This document shows, in pieces, positions 54,571 to 62,147 of a stretch of 64,000 nucleotides of DNA (positions within the stretch are counted from its first letter, which is position 1; every line of letters starts with the position of its first letter). A program made the position numbers and the translations under genes. The stretch is taken from contig CANDAE010000001.1 in the NCBI GenBank assembly GCA_947382645.1, positions 1 through 64,000 of the forward strand, read 5' to 3'. The DNA is from Suilimivivens sp009774465. GTDB lineage: Bacteria > Bacillota > Clostridia > Lachnospirales > Lachnospiraceae. A model generated the notes under the pieces. That model saw only the letters and a program-made list of their open reading frames with translations. It did not search any database and was not told the DNA's origin.

Positions 54571-55029
54571 ATGGAAATAATGGCATATGAAATGAAATAT
54601 GTAAAAGATAATATTGAAAAAAATAGTATTTCGTGTATTCCTTTTGAGCAAAAGTATTTTCAACAATACATGAGAATATATAATGCCTGCTTTTATGAAA
54701 TGCGAAAATCTCTTGATATTGAGCCATATAATTTTTTGAGTGATTATAAACAAATCGGTGAAAAAAGTAAGGATATTTTCTTGCTTGTAAGCGGGGAAGA
54801 AATTATTGGTTCTGTCGCATGTTATGGAAGTGAAATAGATGATTTGATAGTCAATAAGAAATTTCAAAATAAAGGATATGGAAAACAAATTTTATTATGG
54901 GGAATGAACCATATTCGCCAAATTAGTAATGAGCCTATTTTGCTACATGTTGCTAAATGGAATGAAAAAGCTTTAAGACTATACGAAAAAGTTGGATTTG
55001 ATATTACAAATATCGAGAGAGTGCGTTAA
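54571..55029 (+). CDS. GNAT family N-acetyltransferase
   Basis: 152 residues. The acetyl-CoA loop is VNKKFQNKGYGKQILLWGM (about 92-110; Q-x-x-G-Y-G), with a preceding beta strand IIGSVACYGSEIDDLIV and a final strand N-E-K-A-L-R-L-Y-E-K-V-G-F. It acetylates an amine substrate not evident from sequence. The frame has no strong ribosome site (GGAAAGA about 10 bases before). First gene of island 1 between repeat copies 1 and 2. Base composition is AT-rich relative to the left part of the window. Confidence 0.85.
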   Translation: MEIMAYEMKYVKDNIEKNSISCIPFEQKYFQQYMRIYNACFYEMRKSLDIEPYNFLSDYKQIGEKSKDIFLLVSGEEIIGSVACYGSEIDDLIVNKKFQNKGYGKQILLWGMNHIRQISNEPILLHVAKWNEKALRLYEKVGFDITNIERVR

Positions 55030-55257
55030 ATTCCAGTTTGCTAACGCAAATTGCATGATTCAAGGCTGTTATCAGATGATATGATGTGACTAAGTAAGTG
55101 CTAATTCTGCATTGGGATAAACTTTTACATAGGCAAATCAATTATATATGAGGATTGCTCCATTTATAGTAAAATGCTATATTAGGATTGAGATTAGATA
55201 AGATAAAAAATGAATAGAAAATAAATGATAATTTGCAAAATGATAAGGATGCCTACA

Positions 55258-55656
55258 ATGGATAAAAAGGAAAATTTACTGAGGGTAGGAAAATATGATT
55301 CAAAATTTAATTCAATGTTGGGAATAAATTTAAAAGAATATGAAATATATCGCTCAAAAGGATTGCCATCGCATATGGTAAAGAGAAAGCATTTTAATTG
55401 TTTGAAATACATTGACTATATACCTGAAATCATCTCGCACCCGGACTATATTGGAATAAATCCTAATGAACAGGGCAAAAGTATAGAAATTGTCAAAAGG
55501 TATGAGGATAATGTTTTAATAGGTGTTAAGCTAGATGAGGATAGTGATTATCTATATGTTTCTACTATGCATGATATACAGGAATCAAAAATTGCTCGTC
55601 GGTTACATAGTGGAAGAATTAAAGCGGTTTTCATTGACAATAAGGAACAGGAATAG
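55258..55656 (+). CDS. PBECR-like (barnase/EndoU/ColicinE5/RelE-superfamily) protein
   Basis: 132 residues from ATG 55258 (AAGGA 8 bases before). HPDYIGINPNEQGKSIEIVK, then NVLIGVKLDEDSDYLYVSTMHDI, then a His in RRLHSGR: this resembles phage polyvalent-protein PBECR domains, small RNase-like domains also found alone. An N-terminal segment (GKYDSKFNSMLGINLKEYEIYRSKGLPSHMVKRKH) may be the linker that normally joins it to other modules. Whether it cuts RNA, and which, is unknown. No antitoxin is seen beside it. Second gene of island 1. Confidence 0.55.
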   Translation: MDKKENLLRVGKYDSKFNSMLGINLKEYEIYRSKGLPSHMVKRKHFNCLKYIDYIPEIISHPDYIGINPNEQGKSIEIVKRYEDNVLIGVKLDEDSDYLYVSTMHDIQESKIARRLHSGRIKAVFIDNKEQE

Positions 55657-55835
55657 TATATTATAAGCAGAAATGAATATGGTAATAATAAGCATGATTA
55701 TTTTTGAGGTCGGAAATGGTTCCCGACACACTCTGAAAAGAGTACCTGAGATGATGGATACACCGCCCATCCAAAAATAATTGTGCTTTTATTTTTGAAT
55801 AGATGAAATCAATCATAATTTTTTGAAGAATAATC

Positions 55836-55879
55836 AAAAAAGGAAACCTTGATACATTCACTTCCAAGGTTCCCTTTTT
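55836..55879 (+). terminator. Terminator at the end of island 1
   Basis: GGAAACCTTG (55842-55851) and CAAGGTTCC (55865-55873), flanked by A6 and T5. It is symmetric enough to work on both strands and stands directly left of repeat copy 2, as a tRNA terminator would on the minus strand. The 55657-55835 stretch before it holds no gene I can recognise. Confidence 0.75.
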
Positions 55880-55882
55880 CTC

Positions 55883-55904
55883 ACTGCGGAAGATGGGACT
55901 TGAA
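55883..55904. repeat. Attachment-site-like repeat copy 2 (tRNA 3' end)
   Basis: Same 20-22 bases as copy 1, ending at TTGAA; the base after differs (G for C). TTTTTCTC and the terminator lie to its left. Distances are about 1430 bases to copy 1 and 1460 to copy 3. Confidence 0.75.
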
Positions 55905-56052
55905 GTATTGTTACTTTTAAAAATACTGATAGAAAGGGGCTTTCTGACACATCATCTTCGTAGTGTAACCAAAGTGTAACTAAAAGTTCCGCTGCTGCAT
56001 TGAGGAGCAACATAAATGTAAAAACTGTTTTATATGATGCAGTATTTCCACA

Positions 56053-56082
56053 TATGGTAAAATGATGCAATAAGATAAGCAG
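56053..56082 (+). promoter_or_regulatory. Promoter block of island 2
   Basis: Contains GGTAAAATGATGCAATAAGA followed by TAAGCAG, nearly identical to 54521-54548. TATGGTAAAAT is an extended -10 type. It precedes the ATG at 56098 by 15 bases. Confidence 0.5.
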
Positions 56083-56097
56083 AAGCTTGGGGGTATT

Positions 56098-56676
56098 ATG
56101 ATGGTACTGTATCATGGAAGCAATATTGCAAATATTAAAGTGTTAAGACCAAATCAGGCTGACCATGACCGACCTTATGTATATATGACTACAATCGATG
56201 TGGTTGCCGCCTTCTATTTATGCAATGCGGTAGAAAGGCCCTATTATTGGTTCCCTTATGGTTTTGAAGGCGGCAGTAATATACCTGTCTATCACGAACT
56301 GTACCCGAATGCGCTGAAAGAAGTTTCGGAAGGCGTCATCGGATATATCTATGAAGTCCTTGCAGAAGAAAATCAAATCATTCCATTCAAAAATATTCCA
56401 TGCGCAAGATTGGCGACAGAACCCATAGAAGTAATGAAATGTACCAAGGTAGAAAATGCATATGCTTTATTTATGGAATATGTGAAGCAGGGAAAAATGA
56501 AAGTGAGTCATTTTGAAGATAAAACAGAGCAACAGTTGGAATGGTGGTATTCATGCTGTGTCAAATATTTAGAGGAAAAGCATATGATAGAAACCCCGGA
56601 ATGCTCTTATGCTTCTTTTATAAAAGAAAAATTGCCGCAAGTATGGGAACGATATGTTAACGGAATGACTGATTGA
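56098..56676 (+). CDS. ADP-ribosyltransferase-fold-like protein
   Basis: 192 residues, cytoplasmic. The start MVLYHGSNIANIKVLRPNQADHDRPYVYMTT (key part LYHGS...YVYMTT) resembles the NAD-binding strand and loop of ART-fold proteins such as DUF3990 and RNA 2'-phosphotransferase relatives. The middle part, GVIGYIYEVLAEENQIIPF, fits a later beta strand. No full H-Y-E or R-S-E triad is certain. GGGGG lies 6 bases before the ATG. It is the first gene of island 2, followed by a toxin-antitoxin pair. Possibly a toxin or a DNA/RNA modifier; low certainty. Confidence 0.5.
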   Translation: MMVLYHGSNIANIKVLRPNQADHDRPYVYMTTIDVVAAFYLCNAVERPYYWFPYGFEGGSNIPVYHELYPNALKEVSEGVIGYIYEVLAEENQIIPFKNIPCARLATEPIEVMKCTKVENAYALFMEYVKQGKMKVSHFEDKTEQQLEWWYSCCVKYLEEKHMIETPECSYASFIKEKLPQVWERYVNGMTD

Positions 56677-56727
56677 CAATGTAAACGAAATGATATACTA
56701 TAATCATAGAAGAAAGAAGGTGAACTT

Positions 56728-57000
56728 ATGGCAACTGTGCAAACACAAATAAGAATAGAAGAAGATGTGAAAAAACAGGCAGTAGAATTGTTTAATCAAC
56801 TTGGAATTGACATGTCCAGTGCTGTAAATATGTTTTTAAGGCAGGCGATTATGCGCGGCGGACTTCCTTTCAGTGTGGAACTTCCTAAATATAAGCAAGA
56901 AGTGATAGAAGCTATGGAAGAAGCAAAACAAATCAGCAGGGATCCTAAAACAAAAAGATACGACAGTTTTGCGGAAGCACTGGAGGACATTGATTTATGA
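56728..57000 (+). CDS. RelB/DinJ family antitoxin
   Basis: 90 residues. The N-terminal ribbon-helix-helix (ATVQTQIRIEEDVKKQAVELFNQLGIDMSSAVNMFLRQ; key RIEEDVKKQA and GIDMSSAVNMFL) binds its own promoter, and the C-terminus (RDPKTKRYDSFAEALEDI) wraps the toxin. AGAAGGTG lies 5 bases before the ATG. It overlaps the toxin by 4 bases. Known family function: neutralise YafQ/RelE and autoregulate. Confidence 0.93.
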   Translation: MATVQTQIRIEEDVKKQAVELFNQLGIDMSSAVNMFLRQAIMRGGLPFSVELPKYKQEVIEAMEEAKQISRDPKTKRYDSFAEALEDIDL

Positions 57001-57284
57001 AATATGAGTTAGTCCTTACCGGAAAATTTAAAAGAGGATTGAAGATTGCTAAAAGGCGGGGATTAAATATTTCTTTATTGGAGGATGTTGTAGAGCGATT
57101 ATTACACAAAATTCCTTTAGATGCAAAAAATAGAGACCATGCTCTTAGTGGAAACTATAAAGGGTATCGAGAATGTCATATTCAGCCAGATTGGTTATTA
57201 ATATATCTGATAGAAGACGATATATTAACATTAACATTGGCATTGATTGACACAGGCACACATGCGGATTTATTTGATGAATAG
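56997..57284 (+). CDS. YafQ family mRNA interferase toxin
   Basis: 95 residues of the RelE/YafQ fold: ELVLTGKFKRGLKIAKRRGLN at the start, then DHALSGNYKGYRECHIQPDWLLIY with the His and Asp residues YafQ uses on ribosome-bound mRNA, and a C-terminal TGTHADLF with the last His. It is translated with the antitoxin (ATGA overlap). It probably stabilises island 2. A terminator follows at 57311. Confidence 0.93.
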   Translation: MKYELVLTGKFKRGLKIAKRRGLNISLLEDVVERLLHKIPLDAKNRDHALSGNYKGYRECHIQPDWLLIYLIEDDILTLTLALIDTGTHADLFDE

Positions 57285-57304
57285 TCGATTATAGATATGA
57301 ATTA

Positions 57305-57341
57305 AAAAAGGAAACCCCATCATTCACAAGGTTTCCTTTTT
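57305..57341 (+). terminator. Terminator at the end of island 2
   Basis: GGAAACC (57310-57316) and GGTTTCC (57330-57336), flanked by A6 and T5. Similar to 55836-55879 and again directly left of a repeat copy. Confidence 0.75.
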
Positions 57342-57342
57342 C

Positions 57343-57365
57343 ACTGCGGAAGATGGGACTTGAAC
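57343..57365. repeat. Attachment-site-like repeat copy 3 (tRNA 3' end)
   Basis: Same core as copies 1 and 2, ending TTGAAC as in copy 1. It marks the left end of the element carrying the integrase at 63584. The right partner, expected at an intact tRNA gene, is beyond the window. Confidence 0.75.
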
Positions 57366-57462
57366 GCATTCATGTTTCCGCAAATACAGTAAAAGAAAGG
57401 CTTTCAGTGCATCTCTATCAAAACGTGTTCAAAAAGGTGTTCAAATACAGACAAGACATTTC

Positions 57463-57717
57463 CTATAATGAAGTGGCTTTTCTTTTTGCTCGTTTTTGGC
57501 TCACAGGATATGCTTTCTTTACATCCGTACGTTCGATAAGGTAATCAGTGCTTGTATTATGAAAATCTGCTAACAAAGATAATATTTCCGTTGGAATGGC
57601 TCGTTCATCATTTTCATATCTTGAATATGTTCGTTGGGATATGTGCAAATACTTTGCAATATCTGTTTGTGTCAAGTCTTTATCTTCCCGAAGATTACGT
57701 ATTCTTTCATATTTCAT
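57463..57717 (-). CDS. XRE family helix-turn-helix regulator
   Basis: 84 residues. HTH_3 domain: RIRNLREDKDLTQTDIAKYLHISQRTYSRYENDERAIPTEIL, key part LTQTDIAKYLHISQRTYSRYE (split: TQTDIAKYL and SQRTYSRYE, about 17-36), followed by a short basic tail. Small CI/Xre-like repressor at the left end of the mobile element. Diverges from the secreted-protein gene; an inverted repeat stands between (57745-57782). Confidence 0.92.
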   Translation of the reverse strand: MKYERIRNLREDKDLTQTDIAKYLHISQRTYSRYENDERAIPTEILSLLADFHNTSTDYLIERTDVKKAYPVSQKRAKRKATSL

Positions 57718-57744
57718 GTTGTCACCTCAATATAAGTATAAAAA

Positions 57745-57782
57745 GACCAAAATGGACTATTGATTTTTAGTCTAATTCGGTC
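57745..57782. promoter_or_regulatory. Inverted repeat, candidate XRE operator
   Basis: Left arm GACC-6-GGACTA-like and right arm TAGTC-6-GGTC form a 38-bp imperfect palindrome: GACC (57745-57748) with GGTC (57779-57782) and GACTA (57755-57759) with TAGTC (57768-57772). It lies 28 bases upstream of the XRE gene and 90 upstream of the secreted-protein gene. Confidence 0.6.
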
Positions 57783-57873
57783 TAGAATAGATGGTGACAG
57801 CACTTAGTAACTGCTATATAATTGGTATTATGTAGAAATACCAGAAACAAGAAGAAAAGGAGATAATAAGTTG

Positions 57874-58659
57874 ATGAAAAAATTCAAAAGGTTAACAGTC
57901 CTGACACTTACTTTAGCAATTATCCTTGGTTCTGCTATGACAGCAAATGCGGCACCAAAGACCATGCCCGATGGTCAGACGTTTGATGCGGAGTTTTACG
58001 CAAAGAGCAATCCTGACGTTGTAGCCGCCCTTGGAACAGATGAAGCGACTCTTTACAATCATTATGTAAGCTATGGAAAAACAGAGGGAAGAAAGCCTTA
58101 TGCGGATGCACAAACAGAGAAAACTCAAGGTACAGTAGATGTAAACTACTGGACAGACTATGAAGACCTCGGAGACGGAACATGCTTACAGCACCCGCTT
58201 CAGTGGGAAGTTCTCACACCGGGAGCAGAAATAACCGACACAATGGTTATTACTATGGCAAAAGACGTTGCACCGTCTGGAACAGAATGGGGCTACGAAA
58301 CCTACTACGACACAATCTCAAACGTAACGGGCCGCAACATTGCCAAAAGAGGTCAGGGATGCCTTGCATTCGCATACTGGCTCACAGACGCAATTTACGG
58401 AGAAACCCCTATGGTCAGATACGAAAACACAGAAGAAAATCCTACAGCATTACAAGGATTTTCATACTACATGTACGATATCGTATGCTACACAACCACT
58501 CAGGGCACGTTCCACTGTGGCGTCGTAATGGGTGGCGACACTGCTACGCAGACGCTTTACCTTGCAGAGGGTAACGTAAACGGAACTGTTGACTGGAATC
58601 GTTCCATCAAAACAGATGACTCAGACGGAAACCTTATCGCAAGAGTGTATAGAAGATAA
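57874..58659 (+). CDS. Secreted protein, cysteine-peptidase-like (CHAP/papain-like) C-terminal domain
   Basis: About 261 residues. Signal peptide MKKFKRLTVLTLTLAIILGSAMTANA (cleavage after ANA, near 26). Then a Tyr/Asn-rich module FYAKSNPDVVAALGTDEATLYNHY...GKTEGRKPYA, common in Lachnospiraceae secreted proteins. The C-terminal part has RGQGCLAFAYWLTDAIYG with a candidate Cys, FHCGVVMGGD with a candidate His, and AEGNVNGTVDWNRSI, the Cys-His-Asn order of papain-like or CHAP enzymes. GGAGATAA precedes; a TTG at 57871 is an alternative start. It is convergent with the 393-residue regulator. Likely cargo of the mobile element. Confidence 0.75.
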   Translation: MKKFKRLTVLTLTLAIILGSAMTANAAPKTMPDGQTFDAEFYAKSNPDVVAALGTDEATLYNHYVSYGKTEGRKPYADAQTEKTQGTVDVNYWTDYEDLGDGTCLQHPLQWEVLTPGAEITDTMVITMAKDVAPSGTEWGYETYYDTISNVTGRNIAKRGQGCLAFAYWLTDAIYGETPMVRYENTEENPTALQGFSYYMYDIVCYTTTQGTFHCGVVMGGDTATQTLYLAEGNVNGTVDWNRSIKTDDSDGNLIARVYRR

Positions 58660-58677
58660 TATAAAAGGACTGCCGCA

Positions 58678-59859
58678 CTAAGTTAAGGCGACAGTCCTTA
58701 CTAAAAATTTAATAAATTTATCTAATTCTTTATCAAGTTTTTGTGTGTTTTTATAAGCAGTTAAACCGGGAGTATTGAATACATTTTTTTTATCTAAATT
58801 CTCCATAAAATAACCGTCTTGTAAAGCAATATTAAGCATTACTCTGGCTTTAATATCTAAAAGCATTGCAAATGTATTGTAATGGCTGATTCTGTTTAAT
58901 ATTTTTTCATTTAAATCCAAAAAACAATCGCTTAGTAATACTTCCTCTATATCTTTGTTTTGCAAAATTTTTAAGGTGTTAACTGCTTCTGTAGAATCAT
59001 TAATTTTAGAAAAAATTTTTCGGTTAAAAAAGTCAAAGTATTCTCCTTTTACTGCATGCCAGAAATTATCAAAAGCAGATATAAATTCATGATAACATGC
59101 GGAATGACCATCTAACATTATCATGGAATATTGTCCTTTATAAATTATAAAATTTTCTATTAGATTTTGGGTTCGATGCGTTCTTTCAATATAAGTTTGC
59201 TGTATTGCTTCGGGAATTGAATCCTCTGTTATAGGGTTTGGTTGAACACTGTTTATCGTATTATTAATTAAGTGAGAGATAAAATGTCTTGTAAAGTCAT
59301 AATCTGACAATAGCATGATTCTCAGAATTATATTAGATATTTTTTCATACCTGCTATCAGTTTCACTGGCAAGACTTAAGTACTGGTCATAATTTTTTTC
59401 ATTAATAAAAAAGCCATACTTTTCTAAATAATATTGTTCTAATGTATTTTGGTTTAATTCATTCCCTTTATTTTCTTCCCATTGAGGGTCAAACGATATT
59501 TCTTTTTGAATCCAATCATTTAAATCACCTTTTTCAAATGGATTAGCTTCCTTATTGTTCATCAGTATTGTAATAAGTATCATTTTTATAAAGTGTTCTC
59601 TCTCACATTCTTTTCCCCATATCAATTCAGATGGTAAAATTCCCATTTTTGTACTTAAAACTTCTATTTGTACAGGGGAAAGAAAGTAGGGGTTTTTTTC
59701 CTTAACAATCTTTGTTTTTTCTATACGTGATAGAGCAGAAGTATCTAATTGCGATTCACATATTTTTGTGCAAAAAGTTAGCCTGTTTACTTTTTTTGAT
59801 TCCCGATATCGGATAATTCTTTCAGCAATGCGCTCATAATAAAATTTTGTAAAATTCAT
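58678..59859 (-). CDS. Large HTH-type regulator-like protein of the mobile element
   Basis: 393 residues. Residues 5-90 look like a degenerate XRE HTH (ERIAERIIRYRESKKVNRLTF, then TSALSRIEKTKIV, then SPVQIEVLSTKMGILPSELIWG). The rest is all-helical without membrane segments, as in peptide-sensing Rgg/PlcR-type regulators with TPR-like repeats, but I see no clear TPR signature. AGGAGG lies 7 bases before the ATG. Two 38-base direct repeats (59914-60021) lie between it and the transfer genes, so it may control them. Confidence 0.7.
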   Translation of the reverse strand: MNFTKFYYERIAERIIRYRESKKVNRLTFCTKICESQLDTSALSRIEKTKIVKEKNPYFLSPVQIEVLSTKMGILPSELIWGKECEREHFIKMILITILMNNKEANPFEKGDLNDWIQKEISFDPQWEENKGNELNQNTLEQYYLEKYGFFINEKNYDQYLSLASETDSRYEKISNIILRIMLLSDYDFTRHFISHLINNTINSVQPNPITEDSIPEAIQQTYIERTHRTQNLIENFIIYKGQYSMIMLDGHSACYHEFISAFDNFWHAVKGEYFDFFNRKIFSKINDSTEAVNTLKILQNKDIEEVLLSDCFLDLNEKILNRISHYNTFAMLLDIKARVMLNIALQDGYFMENLDKKNVFNTPGLTAYKNTQKLDKELDKFIKFLVRTVALT

Positions 59860-59913
59860 TTTAATTACCTCCTTAATAAGAGATTACCACTGTAAAATTT
59901 ATCTGTCAATAAA

Positions 59914-60021
59914 AAATAGGAGAGAAAGTGATACTTTGCTCCCAAAACCTCTCTGTATGAAGCGCAAAGTGTATACGCAAACGAAATAGGAGAAAAAATA
60001 ATATTTCACTCCTAAAACTCC
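59914..60021. repeat. Two direct repeats upstream of the transfer genes
   Basis: AAATAGGAGA starts each copy (59914 and 59984, 70 bases apart). Each copy goes on through GGAG...CTCC arms to a shared CTCCYAAAAC. About three quarters of 38 positions agree, and most differences are transitions. Candidate operator or replication/transfer site. Confidence 0.6.
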
Positions 60022-60097
60022 GGGGTGAAATGAAAATATCGTGATATTATATAATTACAGATTTGATAATAAATAAATTTTTGAAGGGAGGAGAGGT

Positions 60098-60295
60098 ATG
60101 AAAGGATATCTGATTATCAGGACTTTTATGAACATAAAATCGTTCGCAAAAGCCTACCGCAAAGGCGGTTATACCATTGTTCTGGATGATGCAGATACAG
60201 ATATTGAGAAACATGTATATAGTATCGGCTATATCTTGGACTGTATCGCATTTTATGCTGATGATGGTATAAGATTCTGTAATTTTGGCTCATAA
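60098..60295 (+). CDS. Small protein of the mobile element, unknown
   Basis: 65 residues. A basic N-terminal half (MKGYLIIRTFMNIKSFAKAYRKGGYTIVLDD) and an acidic middle. GGGAGGAGAGG lies 3-8 bases before the ATG, so it is very probably translated. It starts the plus-strand run of element genes. No known domain. Confidence 0.7.
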   Translation: MKGYLIIRTFMNIKSFAKAYRKGGYTIVLDDADTDIEKHVYSIGYILDCIAFYADDGIRFCNFGS

Positions 60296-60332
60296 AGCCA
60301 TCAAAAAATATCAGTAGAAGGGAGGTGAGAAC

Positions 60333-60791
60333 ATGGTAAATACACACGTATATACAACCTTTAATGGTGAGAAATTCTTGAAAAATACGGGCAACAAATA
60401 TGAACTTGTGGCACAACGTCCTTTTAAAGACAAAAAAGGAATTCTGTCCGACGGTGTTACCGTAACGCTTCATATCCTTCAGGATAACGGAGATTATGGT
60501 ATCGACAAAAACACAGGCAAGAAAAGAAACACTAATAAAGGGCAGAACTTTGACGCTACAATTCTTTGTGGAACACAGTCTCTGGATATCGAGCAGGGCG
60601 AACATGTCAGCCTTATCGGATTTGACATTGATAACTCCTTAGTTATCGGATTCGACCAGTATCTCCGGTTTAAAGGAATCAAAAAAACAGGTGCTTCTAA
60701 TTCAGCACCTTCCACAACGCAGGCAAGCCTGTCAAAAGGTTTTGGTGTAACAGGGAATGGGGGAACTTTAAATGCTAAGAAGCTTGGATGA
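60333..60791 (+). CDS. Small element protein, possibly DUF961/YdcP-like
   Basis: 152 residues. A beta-rich core (VTVTLHILQDNGDYGIDKNTG; FDATILCGTQSLDIEQGEHVSLIGFD; SLVIGFDQYLRFKGIKK) followed by a Ser/Thr-rich tail. It recalls the DUF961 (YdcP) proteins that stand before the FtsK-like gene in Tn916-type elements, but I am not certain. GGGAGG lies 9 bases before the ATG. It overlaps the ftsK-like gene by 20 bases. Confidence 0.6.
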   Translation: MVNTHVYTTFNGEKFLKNTGNKYELVAQRPFKDKKGILSDGVTVTLHILQDNGDYGIDKNTGKKRNTNKGQNFDATILCGTQSLDIEQGEHVSLIGFDIDNSLVIGFDQYLRFKGIKKTGASNSAPSTTQASLSKGFGVTGNGGTLNAKKLG

Positions 60792-62088
60792 TAGGTGGGA
60801 AAGGTTACTTATTAGCTGTATAGCATTGATGGCAGTTGCCGGCATAGTTTTATGCTATGCCGGCAACAAACTCCCCTTTCCTTTTTGGAGTGGTATGCTG
60901 ATACTTTGCGGCAGATATATGCTATTCGGCAGTGTGATAACGTTAATCTTTATTTTAGCTATAAGGCTGATTTACCACAGAATTTACAGGGGTGTGAAAT
61001 ATGCTTTCCTTCATTACCATTTGACAAAGCAGTTAAAAATGGAATTGTTTGACGCAGATGTTTTTGTAAAACGTTTCTTTATGGGGGAAGCAGTGGCAGT
61101 ACTGCCAAGGGTAAAAGTATCTTTTTCAGACAGATGCTTAACTGGTGAAGTCAGAATTGAAAAAACGATAAAAGACCGCTCTAAATTAGAGGATAAGGAT
61201 ATTTCCTGTGCTTTGGGCAGGTACATTGTAGAACAATCCTTTACCTCTGCCAACGGTAACTGGCTTGTTTATGATATCTTTGATTCTGAATATGACCGGC
61301 AACTGGTCTATGAGAATTGCAGGGAATATGCGGCAGACTCCGCAAAGGCAGGAACATACGAATTAAAAATAGATTCTATAACTACAGTAGGGCTCCATCA
61401 CAGCCTTATCTGCGGACAGACCGGCTCTGGGAAAAGCTATGGATGCAACACGCTGATTTATCAAATGCTTTGCAAAAAAGCACATTATAATCTTTATTTT
61501 GCAGACCCCAAAAAATCCGGTATGGCAGTCATAGGGAATAAGATTGCCGGAGACAGAACCGCTGATACTATCGACGGAATTATTGATTTGGTTCGTCTGT
61601 TCCATAATACACTTGAAGAACGCAAGGGAAAAATGGAAAGCGCACTGAAAAGCAGTAAGAAAGTTGACGCTGATTTCAGGGATTTTGGCATGGAGCCTCA
61701 TGTACTTATATTTGATGAATATCTGGCATTTTCCTTATCGCTTGCAAACTACAAAAAGGATATAAGGGATGAAGTGTCAAAAATGCTGTCTGATATTGTC
61801 CTTATGGGAAGGCAGTGCGGCTTTTTCCTCTGGCTGATTATGCAGAGTGCACCGTCTACGCAGATACCGACTTTCATCAGAGACCAGCTTGTATTTAAGG
61901 TGGTGTTGGGAAACAGTGACCGAAGCACATATACCGTTACATTTGATGCAGGGGCGGATATACCGGCAGGGAGATTTTCGGCCGGATATGGGGTATATAC
62001 TTATGCCGGAATGACGGAGAAACCGAAAATAATCGCTTTCCCGACTATAAAAGACTTTGATATTTTGGCAGCTGTTGGCGAACTGTGA
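60772..62088 (+). CDS. FtsK/SpoIIIE-type DNA translocase (coupling protein)
   Basis: 438 residues. Two N-terminal membrane helices (about 10-30 and 40-65), a linker, and the ATPase domain: Walker A ICGQTGSGKSYG (about 211-222), F-A-D-P-K-K-S-G, and Walker B HVLIFDEYLAF near 309-319. Same type as the Tn916 Orf21/TcpA coupling proteins that move relaxase-bound DNA. Directly followed by the rep/relaxase gene, as in Tn916-like elements. No other conjugation genes are visible, so transfer would need a helper. Confidence 0.92.
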   Translation: MLRSLDDRWERLLISCIALMAVAGIVLCYAGNKLPFPFWSGMLILCGRYMLFGSVITLIFILAIRLIYHRIYRGVKYAFLHYHLTKQLKMELFDADVFVKRFFMGEAVAVLPRVKVSFSDRCLTGEVRIEKTIKDRSKLEDKDISCALGRYIVEQSFTSANGNWLVYDIFDSEYDRQLVYENCREYAADSAKAGTYELKIDSITTVGLHHSLICGQTGSGKSYGCNTLIYQMLCKKAHYNLYFADPKKSGMAVIGNKIAGDRTADTIDGIIDLVRLFHNTLEERKGKMESALKSSKKVDADFRDFGMEPHVLIFDEYLAFSLSLANYKKDIRDEVSKMLSDIVLMGRQCGFFLWLIMQSAPSTQIPTFIRDQLVFKVVLGNSDRSTYTVTFDAGADIPAGRFSAGYGVYTYAGMTEKPKIIAFPTIKDFDILAAVGEL

Positions 62089-62147
62089 TAACGCTCCCCG
62101 TCATGTAATGACGGGGAGCGAATAAAAATAACAGGAGGTAATTTATT

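Noticed and set aside
54448..54888. 146-codon minus-strand frame opposite the GNAT gene
   Set aside because: It is antisense to a clear GNAT and runs through the attachment repeat; low complexity and no ribosome site.
54452..57365. Integron cassette array or CRISPR
   Set aside because: The repeats are only three, 1.4 kb apart, match a tRNA 3' end and lack attC-type folding or an integron integrase; spacing and number exclude CRISPR.
57353..57544. 63-codon plus-strand frame starting in repeat copy 3
   Set aside because: Overlaps the XRE gene antisense and starts inside the tRNA-like repeat; no ribosome site.
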